Assembly (NCBI RefSeq): GCF_900241005.1
Contig: NZ_OEST01000003.1
Span: forward strand, 248,001 to 312,000
Reading direction: 5' to 3'
DNA: 64,000 bases
Source: Bacteroides cutis
GTDB taxonomy: Bacteria > Bacteroidota > Bacteroidia > Bacteroidales > Bacteroidaceae
Shown: positions 8,717 to 17,056 of the stretch, in pieces
How the letters are laid out: each line of letters opens with the position of its first letter
Position numbering within the stretch: position 1 is the stretch's first letter
Translations under genes and position numbers: made by a program
The notes under the pieces: model-generated
What the model was told of the DNA's origin: nothing
The model's input: only the letters and a program-made list of their open reading frames with translations
Databases searched by the model: none

Positions 8717-9796
8717 ATGAATAGCATAAAACAGATAGAAGTCATTTATGATAATCGTTTGGTCGGTCGTTTGGCTTTGACCAAAGAGGGATTATGTGCA
8801 TTTGAGTATTCGGCTGAATGGCTCAATACAGGCTTCTCTATATCTCCATTTGAATTGCCATTACGCAGCGGGGTATTTATAGCAAAACCTCGTCCGTTTG
8901 AAGGCGAATTCGGTGTTTTTGATGATTGCTTGCCTGACGGTTGGGGGGTGTTGATTCTTGATAGATATTTGCAACAGAATGGAATAAATCCCCATACATT
9001 ATCATTGCTTGACCGTCTTGCATTGGTCGGTTCGACTGGACGTGGTGCGTTGGAGTTTCGTCCTGACAAAAGTGTTGTATCAAAACAAGAGTATGCGGAT
9101 TTCGAGAAGTTGGCATTGAACGCTGAACAGATTCTTGATAGTGAAGATTATACAGGTGAGGGAATCGAGGAGTTTCAATATAGAGGCGGTTCTCCCGGTG
9201 GTGCCCGTCCGAAAATATTCACTCGCTTTGAAGATAAAGAATGGATGGTTAAGTTTCGTGCGAAGAGAGATTCAAAACGTATCGGTGTTGATGAGTACAA
9301 TTATTCGCTTCTTGCAAAGAAATGCGGAATTGAAATGCCAGAAACACGATTGTTTGAGGAAAAATATTTCGGAGTTGAGCGTTTTGACCGTACCCCAAGC
9401 GGCAAATTGCATGTTGTTAGTGTAGCTGGACTAATCGGGGCGGACTATCGTTTGCCAAGCATAGACTATACTCATATCTTTCAAGTATGCGCAGTTTTGA
9501 CGCATAGCGTGGCGGAAATGTGGAAAGTGTATCGTCTTATGGTATTCAACTACTTGATTGATAACAAAGATGACCACGCCAAGAATTTTGCTTTCATCTA
9601 TCGTGATGGCGATTGGCATTTTGCTCCGGCATTCGACCTTTTGCCAAGTGATGGCATAAATGGCTTCCGAACAACTTCAATTAATGACAAAATTGAGCCA
9701 ACGAAAGAAGATATTATAGCCGTTGCGGTTAAAGCTGGCTTGAACGAGAAAAAAGCTATTGAGATTTTGAAGAGTATTGAAGTAATAATTTTGTAA
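8717..9796 (+). CDS. hipA: HipA-family serine/threonine kinase toxin
   Basis: The 359 residues show the HipA layout. The N-terminal subdomain includes DCLPDGWG (70-77). A glycine-rich GGSPGGARPK (157-166) is the ATP-loop region, MVKF supplies Lys179, the catalytic loop NKDDHAKN is at 283-290 and the metal-binding FDLLPS is at 307-311. HipA kinases phosphorylate translation factors (GltX in E. coli), causing growth arrest unless held by HipB. It is somewhat shorter than E. coli HipA (440), as in many HipA-like proteins of Bacteroides. It has its own ribosome binding region (GAGGAA about 10 bp upstream), a near copy of the one before the 4305 remnant, so translation no longer depends on coupling to hipB. 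Confidence 0.88.
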   Translation: MNSIKQIEVIYDNRLVGRLALTKEGLCAFEYSAEWLNTGFSISPFELPLRSGVFIAKPRPFEGEFGVFDDCLPDGWGVLILDRYLQQNGINPHTLSLLDRLALVGSTGRGALEFRPDKSVVSKQEYADFEKLALNAEQILDSEDYTGEGIEEFQYRGGSPGGARPKIFTRFEDKEWMVKFRAKRDSKRIGVDEYNYSLLAKKCGIEMPETRLFEEKYFGVERFDRTPSGKLHVVSVAGLIGADYRLPSIDYTHIFQVCAVLTHSVAEMWKVYRLMVFNYLIDNKDDHAKNFAFIYRDGDWHFAPAFDLLPSDGINGFRTTSINDKIEPTKEDIIAVAVKAGLNEKKAIEILKSIEVIIL

Positions 9797-9818
9797 TAAC
9801 TATTAAAAACCATAGTAT

Positions 9819-11816
9819 ATGTCTCTTGTACTAAAACCGTTTCATGAATTGCTAGAAATGCATTTCATTATACCGCCGTACCAACGTGGATATCGTTGGG
9901 AATCACGTCAAGTAGAGGAACTTCTTGATGACCTGTTGGATTTTGTAAAATCTCTGAAGACAAAAAGGAATCGTAATAATGAAGGCCATGAACCATACTA
10001 TTGCCTTCAGCCCATTACAGTAGTAAGACATCCCGAAAATGCCGATACGTATTTTGTAGTCGATGGTCAGCAACGCCTTACAACGATATATATCCTCATG
10101 CATTATTTGTCGAAAAACAGTGATTATGAATATCCGGTATATACATTTTCTCTTCCCAGTAGAGATGTCCAGAATGGATATCTGGACAAACTTGAATTCA
10201 TGGAGGATGATAAGAAGTTTATTGATAACATAGACAATTTCTATGTGAAAAAAGCATACTCTACAATTGTAGTGTGGTTTTCAAGAGATGGACATGATAG
10301 ATATAAAGGAAAAATTCGAGATATCTTTGCAATGATGCCGGATGGGGATGAGGAACAAAACGATGTCCGAGTAATATGGTACGAAATCAACAGCAGGGAA
10401 GCACACAAGGCTTTCCGTGAACTTAACTATGGAAAGATACCGCTGACCTCGACGGAGCTTGTCAAGGCTTTGTTGCTGCAGGAAAGGAATACAAATTCAT
10501 CTGGGCATTATAGCAGGGGCGCATCATATCGCAGAGCGCTTGAGTGGGACTCAATGGAACATGCATTACAGAATCCTTATTTATGGTCTATGCTCGCCGA
10601 ATCGAATGACGGCACATTGTCCCACATGGAACTTGTCCTTGATTTTGTAGCAGACAGACTGAATAATGAAATGAGCAACGTAGACGGCAACAGACCCGTG
10701 GAACGCAAGGAGTCCAAAGATTTCAGAGATGACTTCAATTATCAGGTAATCAATGAATATCTTAGGAGGAATGACAATAACAGTAATACGGTAGAAGATG
10801 TATGGAAAAGGATCCAGACAATTTTCAATCTTGTATGCAACTGGTATTCCAACAGGCATTGGTATCATCTGATAGGGCTCTGCCGTATACTGCAAATCGG
10901 GAAGCAACGGAAACGCAGAGATTTTGTAGAGTATATCTATAAACTATCAGTAGATGAAAACGGAACTCCAATTGATAGACCGCAATTTACCGACAAACTG
11001 GAGAAGGAGGTGGGCAGACTTGTCAGACTGGGGAAGGATATTACTCTTGAAGGCCTCAGGTATGATGAACACAACGAAGCCATAATAAAAGTGTTGAAAG
11101 TGCTTAATGTTCAAGAAGCGATAAATGACAATGCGGAAGAAAAGCGGTTTGCGTTTCATTTATTTGAGATATTCAATGTGACATCGCTTGAACATATCCA
11201 TCCGCAAAACATTACCTCTGATATCAATTACCAGGATTTCAGAATGTGGTTTGAAAGGAGAAGTGAGGATTTCAAAAAACTTGATGATGCTGAATTACGC
11301 ACCTTGCTACAGAACGAGGCGACTGATGGCCAGAATTCTGACTCCATGGACCTGAATTCACGGGTAGCTGTGAAGAGAGCGGAAGTAGAGAAGGCCATTA
11401 GCGTTTTGAAGACTTTGACATCTGACAAGAAAAACTATTTTGATGATTACAACCACAACGAACTAGAGCGCAATGCCAGAATCCTAGACGGATTTTTCGG
11501 TGACCTGGCCGGGATAAACCAGAATGAGATGCATAGTATTAGAAATCTGGCCCTGGTTGACAAAGAGACAAACTCGGCCTTACAGAATTATCTATTGGAC
11601 AGGAAACGCTCCATTCTTATGGACCGCCATGACAGGTGTGACATTTCTGATCCGTCTACCCCAAATGGTACTTATGCACCTCCGTCAACACGCAAGGTGT
11701 TTTGTAAAGAGTATTCCAGATGCTCTCCTGGTGATATGCGTTTATGGCGTCCGGAAGACAGGAACAACTATTTTAGAGTTATTGAAGAAGTATATAATTA
11801 TTACACCTCAAAATAA
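9819..11816 (+). CDS. DUF262/DUF1524 protein (GmrSD-like, type IV restriction-like)
   Basis: The 665-residue protein starts with a DUF262 domain, a ParB/Srx-like nucleotidase fold: IPPYQRGYRW (18-27) and VVDGQQRLTT (81-89). Its C-terminal half has DUF1524 features: EHIHPQN near 457 (the HxxP nuclease motif) and HSIRNLALVDKETNSALQN near 571 (matching the H..GNL.L....N motif of this domain). This is the domain order of fused GmrSD enzymes, which cleave glucosylated hydroxymethylcytosine phage DNA using NTP. It is followed after 8 bp by a second DUF262 gene, so the two are likely translated together as one system. Confidence 0.75.
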   Translation: MSLVLKPFHELLEMHFIIPPYQRGYRWESRQVEELLDDLLDFVKSLKTKRNRNNEGHEPYYCLQPITVVRHPENADTYFVVDGQQRLTTIYILMHYLSKNSDYEYPVYTFSLPSRDVQNGYLDKLEFMEDDKKFIDNIDNFYVKKAYSTIVVWFSRDGHDRYKGKIRDIFAMMPDGDEEQNDVRVIWYEINSREAHKAFRELNYGKIPLTSTELVKALLLQERNTNSSGHYSRGASYRRALEWDSMEHALQNPYLWSMLAESNDGTLSHMELVLDFVADRLNNEMSNVDGNRPVERKESKDFRDDFNYQVINEYLRRNDNNSNTVEDVWKRIQTIFNLVCNWYSNRHWYHLIGLCRILQIGKQRKRRDFVEYIYKLSVDENGTPIDRPQFTDKLEKEVGRLVRLGKDITLEGLRYDEHNEAIIKVLKVLNVQEAINDNAEEKRFAFHLFEIFNVTSLEHIHPQNITSDINYQDFRMWFERRSEDFKKLDDAELRTLLQNEATDGQNSDSMDLNSRVAVKRAEVEKAISVLKTLTSDKKNYFDDYNHNELERNARILDGFFGDLAGINQNEMHSIRNLALVDKETNSALQNYLLDRKRSILMDRHDRCDISDPSTPNGTYAPPSTRKVFCKEYSRCSPGDMRLWRPEDRNNYFRVIEEVYNYYTSK

Positions 11817-11824
11817 ACGAGAAT

Positions 11825-14248
11825 ATGCTCAACAAGAATACAGAAAAATACAATAAGTTCGCCGCCAGAAACGGTGTAGCTATTCCTATAATCCAACGTG
11901 ACTACGTACAGGGAGCAGATGTAAACTTCGAAAAGCGTGACAAGTTCATCAAAAAACTGCTTGATGCCTTACTGAACCGGGAAACGTGTGAATTGCATTT
12001 CATATATGGATCAACGGATATGACAAAAACGTCTGAACCATATTTCCAACCGGTGGACGGGCAGCAGAGGCTAACTACACTTGCTCTTATAGGCTGGTTG
12101 CTGAACCAGAAGTGTGGCCTTAAATATTCCGGTTGCCTGAAGCCGCTTACATATACATCACGTCCGTCAACAGAGCAGTTCTGCAAGCTTATGCATGAAT
12201 TCAAACTGCCGGAAAAGTATGTACCTTCCATATCGGATTACATAAAAAATGTTCCAGGATGGTTCTCTGAATCATGGAAGTTGGATTCTTCCATAAATTC
12301 CATGCTTGAATTTCTTGATAAGGCTGATTTTGTGCTTGGATCGGAACCGTATAAAGACCATATAGAGGATATGGCAGATACATTCTTCAATGATTCACCG
12401 TTTGAGTTTGAGAACCTTGATATGGAGAATTTAGACCTAAATGACGACTTGTATGTCAAGATGAACGCCAGAGGTAAATTGCTTACTCCATTCGAAAACT
12501 GGAAAGCGGAATTCGAAGATTTTCTGGGAATCAATTTCAAGAACGTAAAATATCAGTTCGGTGATATTCCGGGAATGCCGGATACGCCTACCTTGAAAGA
12601 ATACTTTGAATATTCAATCGAACATGACTGGTGTGATATGCTCTGGCCGAAGGCGTATAGCCGCTGGCAGGCAAAAAGCGAGGAGGAAAAGAAGAAGATC
12701 TTGTATCCGTCCATTGATGAATGGTTCATGAACCTGCTTGACTATGTGTCGCAATTCCTCATGTTTGCCACTATGCCGGATGCAGAGACTGTTTATAAAA
12801 ACAGTGGACTGAAAAATATGAAGGATCTTTATACATATGAAATAGACCGTTCAAGGCTTGAAGTGTATAAGGATAAGGAGAATGTGATAAAGCTGTTCAG
12901 GATTCTTGATCTGCTTGTAGGTATCTACAAGAGGTACGAGGATTTTGGTACTTTCATGTCGCGTTATTTTATTGCAACATCTTCTACTGCACGTCTGGAG
13001 AAAGAGGAGGAGAGACATAAGGTCAATCTGTTTGACTATAATATAGACCTTGTCTCAACATGTCTAGAAATGGGAACTGATATGGATATTGCATTTCAGA
13101 TTATCTTGTGGAGTTTCTTTCAGTGGATGCTTTCCCATTCTGAGGAACTTTTGCCAGATTCTGACATAGTTGCTTCTACAGACTACTTGAGGGTAATGAC
13201 TGGTTGGGTCAGAGGAAGAAGACAGCGTCTTACCAACGGATATTCTGTTGGAGCGAATGCCCGTTTAGCGGATTTCCATGAGGCTGACAATATTTCGCGT
13301 AAACTCTCTACTGCAACGAATATGTTTGAAACCCTACTGGGAACAACTGAAAAATCTCTTGAGGATGAGCGCGTCAAATGCAGATTATATGATAAGCCGA
13401 ATTTTGATATTATCAGGGAACTGTCCACGTGTCGTCCTCTTTATTATTCATTCGGACTTTTAATGCCTTCTATAATAAGTTGTACTGATACAGAAAGCTA
13501 CATAAAGAGATTCTATGGTTTCTGGGCTATGAGCGATACTGAAAGGGTCCAAAGCCTTGTAGGCTGCGGTTTCAATGGGATCAGGCCATATGTGGACTGC
13601 TGGTTTTTCGGTATGACGGGAAGATGGGATTATCTCCTCACAATAGGTAAAGATGATAGAGGTTTTGATAATGCAGTTGAAGCTTTTACGCATTTGATGA
13701 ACGATGATAGCCCTATACGTTATTCTTATGACAGCATGGCCTATTATATGGTGAACTATAAAGAATTTGTAGAAGCAAATAAAGAAGGTGTGATGCGCCA
13801 CTATTTCAGGCATGATGCAGATAATGAATTTACTGTATGGACCATTAAATCTCCAAAAACGAAACCATGGCAGGGATATAATACTGACCCATATGCATAC
13901 ACAGTGCGTAAACTATATGAAAGTGGGGGGAGTCATGAATACGAACTCAGTGATTGGAGTGACAATGCGGAACACGGTGCTTTGTACATAAGGACTGAGG
14001 GTTCGGAATCTGATGCCATGTATATGGAATGCTATCCAAAAGGTTGGGAGATTGGCATAAGGGACAAAAGACAGAAAGTTACTAGAAAGTTTGGAGATCG
14101 TTTTGAAACTATTTCAGACGCAGAAGAGCATACAGTTGGTTTTAGGGATGTTGAAAAAAAATTCAGCTTTGACGGCATTGTGCTTCTTGATCTCCCTGGC
14201 AAAGACCGTGTACAGACTGCACTTGATTTTTTAGAGGCAATATTATAG
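11825..14248 (+). CDS. large DUF262 protein, partner of the preceding gene
   Basis: The 807-residue protein has DUF262 signatures IPIIQRDYVQG (20-30) and PVDGQQRLTT (77-85), and a further conserved segment KMNARGKLLTPFENWKAEFE near residue 214. I see no HxxP...N nuclease motif, so it may supply only the NTPase/sensing half. The gene starts 8 bp after the stop of the first DUF262 gene. Tandem pairs of DUF262 proteins, one long and lacking the nuclease part, suggest a two-component GmrSD relative. The exact activity is unproven. Confidence 0.7.
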   Translation: MLNKNTEKYNKFAARNGVAIPIIQRDYVQGADVNFEKRDKFIKKLLDALLNRETCELHFIYGSTDMTKTSEPYFQPVDGQQRLTTLALIGWLLNQKCGLKYSGCLKPLTYTSRPSTEQFCKLMHEFKLPEKYVPSISDYIKNVPGWFSESWKLDSSINSMLEFLDKADFVLGSEPYKDHIEDMADTFFNDSPFEFENLDMENLDLNDDLYVKMNARGKLLTPFENWKAEFEDFLGINFKNVKYQFGDIPGMPDTPTLKEYFEYSIEHDWCDMLWPKAYSRWQAKSEEEKKKILYPSIDEWFMNLLDYVSQFLMFATMPDAETVYKNSGLKNMKDLYTYEIDRSRLEVYKDKENVIKLFRILDLLVGIYKRYEDFGTFMSRYFIATSSTARLEKEEERHKVNLFDYNIDLVSTCLEMGTDMDIAFQIILWSFFQWMLSHSEELLPDSDIVASTDYLRVMTGWVRGRRQRLTNGYSVGANARLADFHEADNISRKLSTATNMFETLLGTTEKSLEDERVKCRLYDKPNFDIIRELSTCRPLYYSFGLLMPSIISCTDTESYIKRFYGFWAMSDTERVQSLVGCGFNGIRPYVDCWFFGMTGRWDYLLTIGKDDRGFDNAVEAFTHLMNDDSPIRYSYDSMAYYMVNYKEFVEANKEGVMRHYFRHDADNEFTVWTIKSPKTKPWQGYNTDPYAYTVRKLYESGGSHEYELSDWSDNAEHGALYIRTEGSESDAMYMECYPKGWEIGIRDKRQKVTRKFGDRFETISDAEEHTVGFRDVEKKFSFDGIVLLDLPGKDRVQTALDFLEAIL

Positions 14249-14316
14249 AAAATACGGGATTCAAGGTTGAAGGTGCTATAAGAAGCTATATGAAAAACTT
14301 CTGAGGTTATTTGGCA

Positions 14317-14481
14317 AATATAGAAAGGCGTATGACGGAGGCAATTGAAATCTATCTTTGCATACGGTGTACTTTTCAACTTGGTGATGAGATTCTAAGG
14401 CTTGCCAAAGAAGACAATTTTAGAGAAAGTTTTACAGAACTTGAGTTTAAAAACAAGGAAAATGTGGATTTAATGAAGTAG
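14317..14481 (+). pseudogene. Decayed HipB-like (XRE) gene, C-terminal remnant
   Basis: A frame of 49 codons from ATG at 14332 ends DEILRLAKEDNFRESFTELE..., aligning along its whole length with the C-terminal half of the HTH protein at 15207-15527 (DDDILWLAKEDKLGKALQDLS...). DNA similarity extends upstream to about 14317, where a one-base loss relative to the intact gene breaks the frame. The DNA-binding half is gone. Nothing else was recognised between 14249 and 14489. Confidence 0.7.
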
Positions 14482-14489
14482 AAATAACC

Positions 14490-14750
14490 ATGAGTGGCGG
14501 ATATTTTAATCGGCATATGATTGCCTTCGGAGAGATAGCTAATTCTATCGAGCGTGATATTGCGAGAGCTTTACAACCAAAGCCGGAGAAGATACATAAA
14601 GATTATTGGACTATTTACGAGAAAGATAGCTTTGTTTCATACCATAGCTATATGGGTTTTGCCAGTTATGAAGATGCGGAATCTTTTCTTCTGACAGATA
14701 AAACTATCGTCAAGGCAGAACAAAAATATTCAGAGCAGCATTTTTCGTAG
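14490..14750 (+). CDS. small hypothetical protein
   Basis: This 86-residue soluble protein starts MSGGYFNRHMIAFGEIANSI and contains a Lys/Tyr/Trp-rich middle (HKDYWTIYEKDSF). The GYFN...I..IA..IE start is reminiscent of small proteins common on Bacteroides plasmids and conjugative elements. No catalytic motif is visible. It precedes another small gene by 32 bp on the same strand. Confidence 0.5.
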   Translation: MSGGYFNRHMIAFGEIANSIERDIARALQPKPEKIHKDYWTIYEKDSFVSYHSYMGFASYEDAESFLLTDKTIVKAEQKYSEQHFS

Positions 14751-14782
14751 ATGGAGTAATATTCCAATCAACAACGCGATAT

Positions 14783-15076
14783 ATGTCTGGTACTTCTGAC
14801 GGTGAACGAATTCCGGTATTATACTCGATTCATCATTGTTATTATGACCGCTATCCAGATGATGCTGATGTATTGGAACTGTCAGATGAAACGATAAATG
14901 TAACGAAGGAGGCATATCGGCAAATTCGTATAGCAGAGATATATGCAACTCGCGTAGATTGGATGATGAGTGGCGATGATAGCGAAGAGAATTTTCGTGA
15001 GCGTATAAAGGAAGATTTGGCAGAGTTTGAAAAGGAATATGCGTCTAAAGACTGGATTTTTTCCGATGTTGACTGA
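14783..15076 (+). CDS. small acidic hypothetical protein
   Basis: This acidic 97-residue protein has a helical C-terminal part AEIYATRVDWMMSGDDSEENFRER. The R-x-DW(L/M)-SGDD-E-F pattern occurs in small proteins on Bacteroides mobile elements. The preceding gene carries what looks like the N-terminal signature of the same family, so the two could be a split or duplicated pair. The function is unknown. It ends 130 bp before the next HTH gene. Confidence 0.5.
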   Translation: MSGTSDGERIPVLYSIHHCYYDRYPDDADVLELSDETINVTKEAYRQIRIAEIYATRVDWMMSGDDSEENFRERIKEDLAEFEKEYASKDWIFSDVD

Positions 15077-15206
15077 AAAATGTCAGATATTGTATGTGTA
15101 ATATATCATTAAGCAAATCAAAAGTGTCATCTTTGCATATTATATGATAGATTGACTATGGTAAAGTTATCGACACGGTCGCTTTGCACCTTAAATAGAT
15201 AAAGAT

Positions 15207-15527
15207 ATGACAAAGAATACAATGGGAACCAAACTGCCCCGAAAATTGGAGCAGAAAATGTCGGTTGTGGGAGAACAGATTAAATTAGCTCGTTTACGCA
15301 GAAATTTGAGTGTGGCTCAGATTGCAGAACGTGCTACTTGCTCTCCGTTGACTGTGTCCCGAATAGAGAAAGGTGCATCAACAGTAGCAATCGGAATCTA
15401 CTTGCGAGTGCTGTATGCCTTGCAGCTTGACGATGATATCCTGTGGCTGGCCAAAGAAGACAAACTGGGAAAAGCTTTGCAGGATTTGAGTCTGAAGACA
15501 AGGAGGCGAGCTTCAAAAAAGGAATAG
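15207..15527 (+). CDS. HipB-like XRE-family regulator without a HipA partner
   Basis: A 106-residue protein with a clear helix-turn-helix at about residues 22-65 (QIKLARLRRNLSVAQIAERATCSPLTVSRIEKGAST). The C-terminal part, DDDILWLAKEDKLGKALQDL, is the stretch that also survives in the pseudogene at 14332. No hipA-like gene follows; the next gene, 119 bp downstream, is an ATPase. It may be an orphan antitoxin or the regulator of the restriction operon. An upstream ATG choice (M6, MGTKL) is also possible. Confidence 0.7.
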   Translation: MTKNTMGTKLPRKLEQKMSVVGEQIKLARLRRNLSVAQIAERATCSPLTVSRIEKGASTVAIGIYLRVLYALQLDDDILWLAKEDKLGKALQDLSLKTRRRASKKE

Positions 15528-15646
15528 AGTGCATATTCTCCTAGTACATAAGTTGCAAATTCTTCTGTTGGAATAAAAAACATGGCTCAAAATTTTGCGT
15601 TATGCTATAAAAACATTATGTTTGTATTGCATAATAAATAAGGCGT

Positions 15647-17020
15647 ATGAAATTCGTTGATAGAATAGATGAAGCAGCACGACTGAAAGATGCTCTTGCG
15701 AGAGAGAAATCCTCGCTAGTCGTGATGTACGGTCGCAGACGGCTGGGTAAGTCAACGCTCATTAAAAGAGTGTTGTCAGAAAATGATGTTTACTTCCTTG
15801 CTGACCGTTCTGAAGGGCAACATCAGAGAGTATTGCTTGCAAAAGTAATAGCACAAGTGTTCCCGGATTTCGACAAACTGACATATCCGGATTGGGAATC
15901 TATGTTTCGTGCGGTCAATTATCGAACAGACAAGCGTTTTACTTTATGTTTGGATGAGTTTCCGTATCTTGTAGAGCAATCTTCTGAACTGCCGTCTGTG
16001 CTACAAAAACTGGTTGATGAAAAGCAGTTGAAGTATAATCTTGTGCTTTGCGGTTCGTCACAAAATATGATGTATGGATTGTTTCTTGATTCTACTGCAC
16101 CTCTCTATGGTCGTGCTGATGAGATCATGAAACTTGCACCGATACGTTTGCCATATATTCAAGAGGCTTTGAGCCTTGATGCGATGAATGCCATTGAAGA
16201 ATATGCTGTTTGGGGAGGTGTGCCGCGTTATTGGGAACTAAGGGAAAACCAAAATTCACTTAATGATGCTTTGTGGCACAATATCCTTTCTGTAAATGGA
16301 ACTCTTTACGAAGAACCGATAAAATTGTTTCAGGACGATGTAAAGGATATTGTTAAGACTTCGACGATAATGTCTTATATCGGTACTGGTGCAAATCGGC
16401 TTTCTGAGATTGCCGCAAGATGCAATGAGCCTGCAACCAACCTGTCGCGTCCATTGAAGAAACTTATTGATCTCGGATTTTTGGAGAAAGATGTTCCGTT
16501 TGGGATTGATGAAAAGAATGCGAAAAAGAGTCTTTACAAGATAGCCGATCCGTTTATGGCATTTTATTATCAGTTTGTCGTACCTAATCGTTCGTTCATC
16601 GAGCTTGGTCGTCGTTTGCCAATAGAACAGGCTTTGACTGCTCATTTATCGGAGTATGTGAGTATGCAATGGGAAAAATTATGTCGGGATGCCGTAACAG
16701 GAAATCTTGTCAATGGAGTGGTTTATGGCAAGGTAAAACGCTGGTGGGGTTCTGTTCTCAATGAGGACAAGAAGCCGGAACAAGTCGAGTTCGATGTTAT
16801 GGCCGAATCGCTTGACAAAAAGTATCTGCTGGTTGGCGAATGCAAGTGGACAATAAGGGAGAATGGTAAACAGCTAACTGCTGCACTTCTCCGCAAAGCT
16901 AATCTGCTGCCGTTTGCCAAGAACTACACCATCGTTCCGGTGCTGTTCCTTAAGAACGCTCCGAAAGGTGATTCCGAGAATGTGGTGTTGCCGGAAGATG
17001 TTGTTGAGTTAATGAAATAA
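15647..17020 (+). CDS. AAA ATPase with DUF234-type C-terminal nuclease-like domain
   Basis: The 457-residue protein has Walker A GRRRLGKST at 29-37, Walker B FTLCLDEFPYL near 98-108 and CGSSQNMM near 138 (sensor 1). A winged-helix region follows (IAARCNEPATNLSRPLKKLIDLGFLEKD). The C-terminal DUF234 part has EFDVMAES...LLVGECKW near 380-400, a D...ExK pattern of PD-(D/E)XK nucleases. Such ATPases are widespread in archaea and Bacteroidota and their role is uncertain. It lies 36 bp upstream of hsdM on the same strand and could be cotranscribed with the restriction operon. Confidence 0.75.
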   Translation: MKFVDRIDEAARLKDALAREKSSLVVMYGRRRLGKSTLIKRVLSENDVYFLADRSEGQHQRVLLAKVIAQVFPDFDKLTYPDWESMFRAVNYRTDKRFTLCLDEFPYLVEQSSELPSVLQKLVDEKQLKYNLVLCGSSQNMMYGLFLDSTAPLYGRADEIMKLAPIRLPYIQEALSLDAMNAIEEYAVWGGVPRYWELRENQNSLNDALWHNILSVNGTLYEEPIKLFQDDVKDIVKTSTIMSYIGTGANRLSEIAARCNEPATNLSRPLKKLIDLGFLEKDVPFGIDEKNAKKSLYKIADPFMAFYYQFVVPNRSFIELGRRLPIEQALTAHLSEYVSMQWEKLCRDAVTGNLVNGVVYGKVKRWWGSVLNEDKKPEQVEFDVMAESLDKKYLLVGECKWTIRENGKQLTAALLRKANLLPFAKNYTIVPVLFLKNAPKGDSENVVLPEDVVELMK

Positions 17021-17056
17021 AGGAATCTCAAATTCACTATTTGACAGAGTTATTAG

